From assembly GCA_947258635.1 (NCBI GenBank), contig CAMYJM010000133.1, positions 1 to 11,786 on the forward strand: DNA of 11,786 nucleotides. The letters run 5' to 3'. Under the pieces are notes generated by a model. That model did no database searches. It worked only from the letters and a program-made list of their open reading frames with translations, and had not been told where the DNA came from. The translations under genes and the position numbers were made by a program. The stretch comes from an uncultured Acidimicrobiaceae bacterium. GTDB lineage: Bacteria > Actinomycetota > Acidimicrobiia > Spongiisociales > UBA5794. Below, piece after piece: positions 1 through 6,626 of the stretch; the first letter of the stretch is position 1; each line of letters starts with the position of its first letter.

Positions 1-606
1 GATCCCCGTCGGCCCGTAGATCGATGTCGAGCCGGTGGCGGCGTACGAAAGAGCGATTCCGTAGAGGAAGACCGCCGACGCGAAGGAGCCGAGGAGGAAG
101 TACTTGATGGCCGCTTCATCCGAGTTGGGCTGCTCCCGGGTGAACCCGGCCACCACGTAGAGGGCGATCGACGCCGTCTCGAGCCCGATGAACATCATGA
201 TCAGGTTCGCCGAGATGACCATGATGTGGAGCCCGGCAATCGCCAGCAGCACCAGCGCTACATATTCGGCGCCGCGCTTCTCCAAGGTGCCGACGAGGCG
301 CCAGCCGCCGAGAAGCGCGATCCCGCCCGCCGCAATGACCAACCCGCCCCCGAACACTGAGAAGTAGTCCATCACGATCATCGGGGTGCGCCCCAGGTCG
401 CCCACGTAATGGAGCTGGGAACCGACATCGTCGAGCCGCCCCCATTGCACCCAGGCCGCCAGGAAAGACAGCCCGAGCGTGGTCCCGGCGATGATCGCCC
501 AGGCCCGCCGGCCCAGATTCAGCGTCACCGCCGCCATCAGGATCAGGACGGCCCCGGCGAGCAACAGGATCTCGGCGGCGATCGGGAGGAAGGCGATCTG
601 GTTCAT
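1..606 (-). CDS. nuoN: NADH-quinone oxidoreductase subunit N, N-terminal part (NuoN, ND2-type)
   Basis: NuoN is the antiporter-like subunit that sits nearest NuoK in the membrane arm. The frame starts at ATG 606, overlapping the nuoM stop as ATGA with GGGAGAG eight bases upstream, and stays open to base 1, giving 202 residues of a protein usually near 480-500. The visible part reads MNQIAFLPIAAEILLLAGAV, then hydrophobic helices. Glu143 (MMFIGLETASIALYVVAGF) occupies the place of the conserved TM5 glutamate. NSDEAAIKYFLLGSFASAVF (161-180) is the classic NuoN signature before the next helices, and Lys168 sits in it. The remaining channel residues and the C-terminus lie beyond the window. The gene is not broken; it is simply cut by the window edge. 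Confidence 0.95.
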   Translation of the reverse strand, partial: MNQIAFLPIAAEILLLAGAVLILMAAVTLNLGRRAWAIIAGTTLGLSFLAAWVQWGRLDDVGSQLHYVGDLGRTPMIVMDYFSVFGGGLVIAAGGIALLGGWRLVGTLEKRGAEYVALVLLAIAGLHIMVISANLIMMFIGLETASIALYVVAGFTREQPNSDEAAIKYFLLGSFASAVFLYGIALSYAATGSTSIYGPTGI

Positions 607-2162
607 GGGCTGTTCTCTCCCGTCGCCGCCGGCAGGTCGTCGATGCGGCCGAACTCAGGCGATTCGTGGCCCGTAGCCTCCTCAATCCGCTCGATGATGT
701 TCTCCACAGCGGGCTCGATTCGGTCGAGCGCCGGTTTCGGGTAGATCCCGAGCAGGACGACGAGCAGCGCGATCGGAACCAGGATCGTGAGCTCGCGCGC
801 ATTGAGGTCCTTGAGCCCCGCGTTCGCCGCGTTGGTGACGGGGCCGGTGAACATCCGCTCGTAGGCCCACAGCAGATAGATTGCGGCGAGCACCACGCCG
901 CTGGCGGCGAGGATCGCCATCACGGGGAAAGCCAGGTAGCTCCCGAGCAGGATCTTGAACTCGCCGATGAAGCCGTTGAGCCCGGGGAGCCCGATGGAGG
1001 CGAACGCCATGAAGAGGAACACGCCGGCGAACAGCGGCATGACGCCGGCCAGCCCCCCGTAATCGCTGATCTGGCGGGTGTGGCGCCGTTCATAGATCAT
1101 CCCGACGAGAAGGAACAGTGCCCCGGTGGTGAGACCGTGGTTGACCATCTGGATGACGCCGCCCTGCAGTCCCTGGCTGGTGAGGGCGAACGTGCCGAGG
1201 ACGATGAACCCGAGGTGGCTTACGGACGAGTAGGCGACGAGGCGCTTGACGTCGGGCTGGACGATGGCGACCGCGGCGCCGTAGATGATGCCGACGACGG
1301 CCAACCCGGCCAGCCAGGGCGCCAACCGGACCGTCGCCTCCGGGAAGAGCGTCAGGTTGAAGCGGACGAACCCGTAGGTGCCGAGTTTCAGCAGCACGCC
1401 GGCCAGGATCACCGATCCGGCGGTAGGAGCTTCGGTGTGGGCGTCGGGGAGCCACGTGTGGAACGGGAACAGCGGCACCTTGATGGCGAAAGCGGCGCCA
1501 AAGCCGAGGAACAGCCACAACTGGGCGTTCGCCGAGAGCTCGAGACCCAGCAGGTCCTGGAAGGCAAAGGAGATGGTCCCGGTCTCGTTCCCGTACATGA
1601 CCGCCAGGGCGACGATCCCCGTGAGGAGCAGCGCCGATCCGAGCGCCGTGTAGAGGAAGAACTTGATCGCGGCATATACCCGGTTCTCGGAGCCCCAGAT
1701 GCCGATCAGCAGGTACATCGGTACCAGCGTCATCTCGAAGAACACGAAGAAGAGCAGCAGGTCGAGGGAGACGAACACGCCGAGCAGCCCCGTCTCGAGG
1801 AGCAGCATCGACACCATGAAGAGCTTGACGTCTTTGACCACGGAGGTCGACGCCAGGATGGAGAGAGGGAACAGGATCGCGGTCAGCGTGATGAGGAGCA
1901 GCGAGATGCCGTCGATGCCGACATTCCACCCGATCCCCCACGGCTCGTACCACGAGACACTCTCGGTGAACTGGAACGCGGCGCCGTCGGTGGCCGAAAA
2001 CTCCCACAGGATGTAGAGCGCCACCGCCAGCGGCAACGTCGAGAGCGCGGTGGCGATCGGCAGGACCAGCTCGCGGCGACTCTTCGGCAGCAGCCCGACG
2101 ACTACGGCGCCGACGGTCGGGAGGAGCACCAGCAAGGCGATGACCGGGAAAGTGGAGTGCAT
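603..2162 (-). CDS. nuoM: NADH-quinone oxidoreductase subunit M (NuoM, ND4-type antiporter-like)
   Basis: NuoM is the middle antiporter-like subunit. The 519-residue product shows Glu143 (FFEMTLVPMYLLIGIWG) and Lys228 (AFAIKVPLFPFHTWLPDAH). The stretch TEAPTAGSVILAGVLLKLGT follows, with Lys259, and Glu401 lies in NGFIGEFKIL. These match the E. coli proton-channel residues Glu144, Lys234, Lys265 and Glu407. QPDVKRLVAYSSVSHLGF (302-319) is the discontinuous-helix signature. The polar C-terminal tail (about 480-519, ending ATGENSP) is cytoplasmic and somewhat extended. The start at 2162 was chosen over a longer open frame (40 more codons, arginine-rich shadow of nuoL). It overlaps the nuoL stop as TGATG and has GGGGGAGG six bases upstream. 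The stop overlaps nuoN as ATGA. Confidence 0.98.
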   Translation of the reverse strand: MHSTFPVIALLVLLPTVGAVVVGLLPKSRRELVLPIATALSTLPLAVALYILWEFSATDGAAFQFTESVSWYEPWGIGWNVGIDGISLLLITLTAILFPLSILASTSVVKDVKLFMVSMLLLETGLLGVFVSLDLLLFFVFFEMTLVPMYLLIGIWGSENRVYAAIKFFLYTALGSALLLTGIVALAVMYGNETGTISFAFQDLLGLELSANAQLWLFLGFGAAFAIKVPLFPFHTWLPDAHTEAPTAGSVILAGVLLKLGTYGFVRFNLTLFPEATVRLAPWLAGLAVVGIIYGAAVAIVQPDVKRLVAYSSVSHLGFIVLGTFALTSQGLQGGVIQMVNHGLTTGALFLLVGMIYERRHTRQISDYGGLAGVMPLFAGVFLFMAFASIGLPGLNGFIGEFKILLGSYLAFPVMAILAASGVVLAAIYLLWAYERMFTGPVTNAANAGLKDLNARELTILVPIALLVVLLGIYPKPALDRIEPAVENIIERIEEATGHESPEFGRIDDLPAATGENSP

Positions 2163-4036
2163 CAGAAGCCTCCCCCGGCGACGAGGAGCCACACCACAAC
2201 GCCGACGACACCGCCCAGGATGCCGAGGCCGTAGCTGCGCACCATGCCCGTTTGCAGCTTGGATAGGATCCTGCCGGCCCAATTGACCAGCCCGCCCATG
2301 CCGTTGACTGCGCCGTCCACGAGCTTGGCGTCTGCGGTGAATGCCATCACGTCGGCGGCAGCCTTGCCGGGAGCGACGATCGTGCGCCCGTACAGGTCAT
2401 CGACGTGGTAGCCGGCCAGCAGCGTGTCCCAGCGCCCGCCCTCTTCGAGCTGAGTGGCGCGGCTCACATAGCGCCGGTACGCGACCAACAAACCGATGAC
2501 GCCGGCGGCGATCGACACCGCCGCCAGCGCCACCTGAACCCCGGCCTCCGGCAGGTGGGTCTGGTCGACCAATTCGAAAGAAGGTTCGAGGAAGTGCTCC
2601 AAAGCCGGACGCCACGGAGTGTTGATCAGCCCGCCGACGGCAGAAAGCCCGGCGAGGGCCAGCAACGGCACCGTCATCGACCGCGGCGATTCGTGCGGGA
2701 CAACGCCGTCATCCCAGCGGGGCTCGCCCCAGAACGTGAGGAACATCATCCGGCTCATGTAGAACGCGGTGAGCCCGGCAGTGACTATTCCGACGGCCCA
2801 CAGCACGATATATCCGCCGCCCCGGTTGAAAACCGAGGCCAGGATCTCGTCCTTGGACCAGAAGCCGGCGAACGGCGGGATCCCCGAGATCGCGATCCAG
2901 GCGATGACCATGGTGGCGAACGTCACCGGCACCTTCTTGCGCAGGCCGCCCATCTTGCCCATGTCTTGCTCACCGGCCATGGCATGGATCACCGAGCCTG
3001 CCCCGAGGAAGAGCAGCGCTTTGAAGAAAGCGTGAGTGACGAGATGGAAGACGCCGCCGACGAGGGCGAGCGCCCCGACGCCCATGAACATGTAACCGAG
3101 CTGGCTGATCGTCGAGTAGGCGAGGACTCGCTTGATGTCACGCTGGCCGATGGCGATGGTCGCCGCGTAGAAGGCGGTCAGCGCCCCCACCGTCGTGACA
3201 ACGGCTCCCGCCACCGATGACAGCTCGAACAGGGCGCCGGTGCGGGCCACCATGTAGACACCGGCAGTGACCATGGTGGCGGCGTGAATCAGGGCCGACA
3301 CCGGCGTGGGGCCCTCCATAGCGTCCGGCAGCCAGACATAGAGCGGCAGCTGCGCCGATTTGCCGGCGGCGCCGACCAGCAACAGGAGGGCGATCGCAGT
3401 CGCCGTGCCCGCGGTGAGCGTGGCCTCGGCGCCCTCGAAGACGCTGCCGTAGTCGAGCGAGCCGAACGAGTTGAAGATCAACATGAGCGCGATCAGGAAG
3501 CCGAAGTCGCCGATGCGGTTGACCACGAAGGCCTTCTTGCCGGCGGCGGCCGCCGAGGGCTTCTCGAACCAGAACGAGATCAACAGATAGCTGGAGAGAC
3601 CCACCAGCTCCCAGCCGACGAAGAGGATGCCGAAGTTGGCGCCGAGCACGAGAAGCAGCATCGAGGTGATGAACAGGTTCATGTAGGTGAAGAAGCGGCC
3701 GAACCCGGGATCGCCGTGCATGTAGCCGATCGAATAGATGTGGATCAGGGCGCCGACTCCGGTGACCACCAGGGTCATCATTGCCGACAGCGGGTCCCAT
3801 AGGAATGTGGCGTTGAGCCCGAGACTGGGGATCCATGCGAACAGCTCGACGGTCCTGCCGTGCTCCCCACCCTGGAGGAAGTCGAATCCCGCAATCAGGG
3901 CGAGCACGAACGAGATCCCGACCGTGGCCGATGCGACGTAGCCGGCGCCCGGCTCGCCGATCCGTTTTCCAAAGAACAACAACTCGAGGAAGCCGGCCAG
4001 GGGCAGCGCCACGATGAGGAAGATGAGGAAGTCCAT
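2162..4036 (-). CDS. nuoL: NADH-quinone oxidoreductase subunit L (NuoL, ND5-type antiporter-like)
   Basis: NuoL is the distal antiporter-like pumping subunit and also provides the long lateral helix along the membrane arm. The 624-residue product has the family charge pattern. Glu143 lies in GWELVGLSSYLL, and Lys226 in GKSAQLPLYVWLPDAMEGPT. His251 follows in ALIHAATMVTAGVY, Lys339 in HAFFKALLFLGAGS, and Lys395 in GFWSKDEIL at the end of the channel. The segment QRDIKRVLAYSTISQLGYM (298-316) is diagnostic. The C-terminal part (about 495-624) fits an ordinary NuoL end: helix, amphipathic lateral helix (YHVDDLYGRTIVAPGK region), then a terminal anchor rich in Gly/Val. Length matches E. coli NuoL (613 aa). 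The ATG at 4036 shares a base with the nuoK stop (TGATG), with AGAGG four bases upstream. Confidence 0.98.
   Translation of the reverse strand: MDFLIFLIVALPLAGFLELLFFGKRIGEPGAGYVASATVGISFVLALIAGFDFLQGGEHGRTVELFAWIPSLGLNATFLWDPLSAMMTLVVTGVGALIHIYSIGYMHGDPGFGRFFTYMNLFITSMLLLVLGANFGILFVGWELVGLSSYLLISFWFEKPSAAAAGKKAFVVNRIGDFGFLIALMLIFNSFGSLDYGSVFEGAEATLTAGTATAIALLLLVGAAGKSAQLPLYVWLPDAMEGPTPVSALIHAATMVTAGVYMVARTGALFELSSVAGAVVTTVGALTAFYAATIAIGQRDIKRVLAYSTISQLGYMFMGVGALALVGGVFHLVTHAFFKALLFLGAGSVIHAMAGEQDMGKMGGLRKKVPVTFATMVIAWIAISGIPPFAGFWSKDEILASVFNRGGGYIVLWAVGIVTAGLTAFYMSRMMFLTFWGEPRWDDGVVPHESPRSMTVPLLALAGLSAVGGLINTPWRPALEHFLEPSFELVDQTHLPEAGVQVALAAVSIAAGVIGLLVAYRRYVSRATQLEEGGRWDTLLAGYHVDDLYGRTIVAPGKAAADVMAFTADAKLVDGAVNGMGGLVNWAGRILSKLQTGMVRSYGLGILGGVVGVVVWLLVAGGGF
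2169..2176 (-). promoter_or_regulatory. Ribosome-binding site of nuoM
   Basis: GGGGGAGG on the minus strand is six bases before ATG at 2162, inside the last codons of nuoL. It supports this start against the frame that stays open for 40 further codons into nuoL. Confidence 0.7.
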
Positions 4037-4377
4037 CAGCCTCTCATCCCCGCCAGCTCGTCAACGCTGGCAGTGGCCCGCTTGCGGAACACGGCGACGA
4101 TGATCGCCAAACCGACCGTGACTTCGGCGGCGGCGACGACCATCACGAACAACACTGAGATCTGGCCCTCGAGCGAGCCGAGGCCGGAGTCGACTGCCAC
4201 GAAGGTCAGGTTCACCGCATTGAGCATCAGCTCGATCGACATGAACATCACCAGCGCGTTGCGCCGCAGCAGCAGGCCGGCTGCTCCGATGGCGAACAGC
4301 ACTGCGGCGAGCGCCATGTACCAATGGGGCTCGACGGTGAGGCCGTCGGTGGAAGCCTGCGCCAGGAGGGGGATCAC
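4036..4377 (-). CDS. nuoK: NADH-quinone oxidoreductase subunit K (NuoK, ND4L-type), GTG start
   Basis: NuoK is the three-helix ND4L-type subunit with two buried glutamates essential for proton pumping in E. coli (Glu36, Glu72). Here the equivalents are Glu49 in FMSIELMLNAVNL and Glu85 in AAAEVTVGLAI; both keep the same 36-residue separation, offset by 13. The product is 113 residues from a GTG at 4377, which overlaps the nuoJ stop as GTGA. GGGGAG lies seven bases upstream of that GTG. The alternative is ATG at 4317 (residue 21), which lacks a ribosome-binding site and would trim the first helix, so GTG is preferred. The extra N-terminal stretch (LAQASTDGLTVEP) is polar and precedes the first helix; family members are usually about 100 residues. 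Confidence 0.95.
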   Translation of the reverse strand: MIPLLAQASTDGLTVEPHWYMALAAVLFAIGAAGLLLRRNALVMFMSIELMLNAVNLTFVAVDSGLGSLEGQISVLFVMVVAAAEVTVGLAIIVAVFRKRATASVDELAGMRG

Positions 4378-4916
4378 TCCTCGTCTCCCCTCGATTCGAG
4401 CAGACGCGGCTTGATGACGAACTGCGCCAGCGCGACGGTGCCGACCGCGGCGATAGTCAGCAGCAGCACGGTCGCCTCGAAGGGAAGCAGCCAGGCGCCG
4501 AAGAGCTCACTCGAGATGTTCTCGATCGTCCCGGTGCAATCGACCGTACACACGCCGCTGGCGCGCCCGGTGATCCATGCGTCCCATGCTGCGGAGAAGA
4601 TCAAGAAGACGAACCCACCGCCAAGCAGGAGGACCATCGGGCGCTGCAAGGGGATCTGCTCGTCGGTGTCAACGGCCCGGTCGACACCAATGAGCATGAT
4701 CACGAAGAGGAACAGCGTCATCACCGCGCCGGCGTAGATCAACACCTGGACTGCGGCGACGAAGTGGGCTCCGTTCATGACGTAGAAGACCGCCATCGAG
4801 AACATGCTCAGCAGCAGCCCCATTGCCGAGTGGACCGGATTGCGGGCGGTGACCATCACCAGGGCGCCGGCCAGCGCAGCCAGGGCGAAGATCGCGAAGA
4901 GGACGACCTCGACCAT
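4374..4916 (-). CDS. nuoJ: NADH-quinone oxidoreductase subunit J (NuoJ, ND6-type)
   Basis: NuoJ is a small membrane subunit next to NuoH, NuoA and NuoK at the start of the proton-pumping arm. The 180-residue product has five predicted membrane segments. The conserved block TARNPVHSAMGLLLSMFSMA (23-42) is followed by the third helix VLIYAGAVMTLFLFVIML (58-75), whose family members carry a pi-bulge and the conserved Tyr seen here as Tyr61. The loop between helices 4 and 5 should be extracytoplasmic by the family topology, and it contains Cys123 and Cys127 (GVCTVDCTG), an unusual pair. The C-terminus (VIKPRLLESRGDEE) is cytoplasmic and basic near the membrane. The ATG at 4916 shares one base with the nuoI stop (TGATG), with AGGAGG about ten bases upstream. 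Confidence 0.96.
   Translation of the reverse strand: MVEVVLFAIFALAALAGALVMVTARNPVHSAMGLLLSMFSMAVFYVMNGAHFVAAVQVLIYAGAVMTLFLFVIMLIGVDRAVDTDEQIPLQRPMVLLLGGGFVFLIFSAAWDAWITGRASGVCTVDCTGTIENISSELFGAWLLPFEATVLLLTIAAVGTVALAQFVIKPRLLESRGDEE
4385..4390 (-). promoter_or_regulatory. Ribosome-binding site supporting the nuoK GTG start
   Basis: GGGGAG on the minus strand is seven bases before GTG at 4377, within the end of nuoJ. It favours the GTG over the internal ATG at 4317, whose upstream bases show no purine-rich site. Confidence 0.6.
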
Positions 4917-5560
4917 CAGGCCTCGTCCTCCTCAGCGGCGCCGATGTCGGACTGACCGCGCTCGGGGGGCCGCAGCCCGACTCCGGCCGACGGGGTCCAG
5001 GCAGGGATCCCCTCGAAATCGGCGCGGCCGGCGGGTGAGGTGGCTCGCATCCAACCGTCGGCCAGCTTGAGCTCGTTGAGATCGATCAAGGGCCCGTCCG
5101 GCTGCCCGTGGTTCGGCGTCCCGTCGGGTTGCACGAGCAGCTCGTCCTTGGTGTAGATGGCGTCGGCGCGGTCGGTGACGCTGAACTCGAAGAGCTGAGT
5201 CATGGTTATCGCCTCGGTGGGACAGGCCTCAACGCACAGCCCGCAGAAGATGCAGCGCAACATGTTGATCTCGTAGACGAAGCCAAACCGCTCCCCCGGG
5301 CTGACCGGCGCATCGACCGGGTTGTCCTGGCCGCGAACATAGATGCAGGCAGCCGGGCACACGCCGGCACATAGCTCACAGCCGATGCATTTCTCCATAC
5401 CGTCGGGATAACGGTTGAGCACGTGGCGCCCGTGGAATCGCTGCGGCTTGACCCGCATCTCGTGCGGGTAGGAGCGGGTCAGCCGTGGCTTGAACGCCTG
5501 CCGCATCACAGTGGCGAATCCCTTGAACGGGCCGAGGAGCTCTCCGATGAATCCGGCCAT
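4916..5560 (-). CDS. nuoI: NADH-quinone oxidoreductase subunit I (NuoI, 23 kDa-type, two 4Fe-4S)
   Basis: NuoI is the 8Fe ferredoxin subunit that carries electrons over clusters N6a and N6b towards NuoB and quinone. The 214-residue product has an N-terminal amphipathic stretch (about 1-25) that lies along the membrane in the family. The region RFHGRHVLNRYPDGMEKC leads into the first cluster motif, Cys58, Cys61, Cys64 and Cys68 (CIGCELCAGVCP). The second motif is Cys103, Cys106, Cys109 and Cys113 (CIFCGLCVEACP). As usual for such ferredoxins, the last Cys of each motif pairs with the other cluster. The wording around both motifs is actinobacterial in style. Residues from about 150 to the end form a polar tail closing in EEDEA, making the protein about 30 residues longer than E. 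coli or Thermus NuoI. No good ribosome-binding site precedes the ATG at 5560; its start overlaps a short bridging frame from nuoH. Confidence 0.97.
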   Translation of the reverse strand: MAGFIGELLGPFKGFATVMRQAFKPRLTRSYPHEMRVKPQRFHGRHVLNRYPDGMEKCIGCELCAGVCPAACIYVRGQDNPVDAPVSPGERFGFVYEINMLRCIFCGLCVEACPTEAITMTQLFEFSVTDRADAIYTKDELLVQPDGTPNHGQPDGPLIDLNELKLADGWMRATSPAGRADFEGIPAWTPSAGVGLRPPERGQSDIGAAEEDEA

Positions 5561-5583
5561 CAGCTGTGCTCGATTCTGCTCAT
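5560..5583 (-). other. 7-codon reading frame bridging nuoH and nuoI
   Basis: The only non-overlapping junction of the operon contains ATG-AGC-AGA-ATC-GAG-CAC-AGC-TGA on the minus strand (peptide MSRIEHS). Its ATG overlaps the nuoH stop as ATGA and its TGA overlaps the nuoI start as TGATG, so it exactly fills the gap. No clear ribosome-binding site precedes nuoI. A role as a coupling mini-frame that hands ribosomes from nuoH to nuoI is inference; the arrangement could be chance, since only 24 bases are involved. The peptide itself is not claimed to have a function. Confidence 0.3.
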
Positions 5584-6626
5584 GTCCATGGGAACCCCAT
5601 CCGGCGCACGCCTATGGCGAGGGTCGACAGTGCAATCCACAACAGGCTCACCGGGATGAGCCGCTTCCACCCGAAGCTCATCAGCTGGTCGTAACGCATC
5701 CGGGGCAGCGTGGCCCGGATCCAGACGAACACGAACACCAACGCCATCGACTTGACCAGGAACCAAACGATGGGCAGCACCCATGGCAGCGGCCCGAAAT
5801 CAACGGAGGGGCCGTGCCAGCCGCCCAGGAACAAAGTAACGGTGATGGCGGCGATGTTGAAGATGTTGATGTACTCGGCGAGGAAGAACATGGCGAAACG
5901 AAAGCCGGAGTACTCCGTGTGGTAGCCACCAACGATCTCGGACTCGGCCTCGACCAGGTCGAACGGGGCCCGGTTGGTCTCGGCGACGCCGGCGATGAAG
6001 AAGATGAGGAACGAGGGGATGAGCACGACATTCCAGGCGGGGAACACTCCGAAGCTGCCTCCCTGGATCTCCACGATCTGCTTGAGGGAGGTCGTCCCGG
6101 TGAAGAGGATCAGGGGAACCAGAGCCAGGCCCATCGCGGCCTCGTAGGAGATCATCTGAGCCGAGGCGCGCACCGCCCCGAGCAGCGGGTACTTCGAGCC
6201 GGACGACCAACCGGCCAGCACCACGGCGTATACGGCCAGGGAGGACAGAGCCAGGATGTAGAGCACTCCGATGTTCAAGTCGGTTCCCGACAGGTCGATG
6301 AGGCGGTCGCCGATGTGGAAGGGCCGCCCGATCGGGATCACCATGAATATCAGCAACGCCGGAACCAGCGCCGCCACCGGGGCCGCGATATACAGCCCGA
6401 ACTCGACCTTGCGGGGCGTGACCGATTCCTTGAAGAGCAGCTTGGCGCCGTCAGCCACGGTCTGGAGCAACCCCCAGGGGCCGGCTCGATTGGGGCCGAT
6501 CCGATTCTGCAGGTCGGCGACCGTCTTGCGCTCGAACCAGACCAGGATGATGGTAAGCGTCAGGAGGAACCCGAACGCCGCCACCGCCTTGATGGCAGCG
6601 GTGATGAAGGTCTCCCAGCCGCTCAT
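5580..6626 (-). CDS. nuoH: NADH-quinone oxidoreductase subunit H (NuoH, ND1-type)
   Basis: NuoH is the membrane subunit that anchors the peripheral arm and lines the quinone tunnel. The 348-residue product is a multi-pass membrane protein, probably eight transmembrane segments. It has the N-terminal signature VWFERKTVADLQNRIGPNRA (29-48) followed by GLLQTVADGAKLLFKE (52-67). The acidic cytoplasmic loop AETNRAPFDLVEAESEIVGG lies at 215-234, with Glu216, Asp223, Glu226, Glu228 and Glu230; this loop couples quinone chemistry to the proton path in the family. GGYHTEYSGFRFAMFFLAEY and RATLPRMRYDQLM are also typical. The start at 6626 overlaps the nuoG stop as ATGA and has AGGAGGT six bases upstream. 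The frame is open far upstream, but that part is arginine-rich shadow of nuoG. The length is close to E. coli NuoH (325 aa). Confidence 0.98.
   Translation of the reverse strand: MSGWETFITAAIKAVAAFGFLLTLTIILVWFERKTVADLQNRIGPNRAGPWGLLQTVADGAKLLFKESVTPRKVEFGLYIAAPVAALVPALLIFMVIPIGRPFHIGDRLIDLSGTDLNIGVLYILALSSLAVYAVVLAGWSSGSKYPLLGAVRASAQMISYEAAMGLALVPLILFTGTTSLKQIVEIQGGSFGVFPAWNVVLIPSFLIFFIAGVAETNRAPFDLVEAESEIVGGYHTEYSGFRFAMFFLAEYINIFNIAAITVTLFLGGWHGPSVDFGPLPWVLPIVWFLVKSMALVFVFVWIRATLPRMRYDQLMSFGWKRLIPVSLLWIALSTLAIGVRRMGFPWT

Noticed and set aside
1090..2211. A 373-codon minus-strand frame overlapping nuoM out of frame
   Set aside because: Arginine/proline/histidine-rich translation typical of a +1 shadow of a GC-rich gene; it contains no domain and conflicts with nuoM.
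666..2234. A 522-codon open frame on the plus strand opposite nuoM
   Set aside because: Its translation is almost entirely D, E, R, Q, H and G with no hydrophobic core or motif. It is the expected mirror of a GC-rich, Leu/Val/Ala-rich membrane protein whose codon bias suppresses antisense stops. nuoM in the opposite strand is certain.
2405..3220. A 271-codon open frame on the plus strand opposite nuoL, and similar ones at 3284-3802 and 9741-10445
   Set aside because: Biased composition and no motif; explained by codon bias of nuoL, nuoF and nuoE on the other strand.
603..4036. nuoL and nuoM as Mrp-type sodium/proton antiporter subunits
   Set aside because: These families are related, but gene order, lengths and the E. 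coli-like charged residues within an intact nuo operon make complex I subunits the clear reading.
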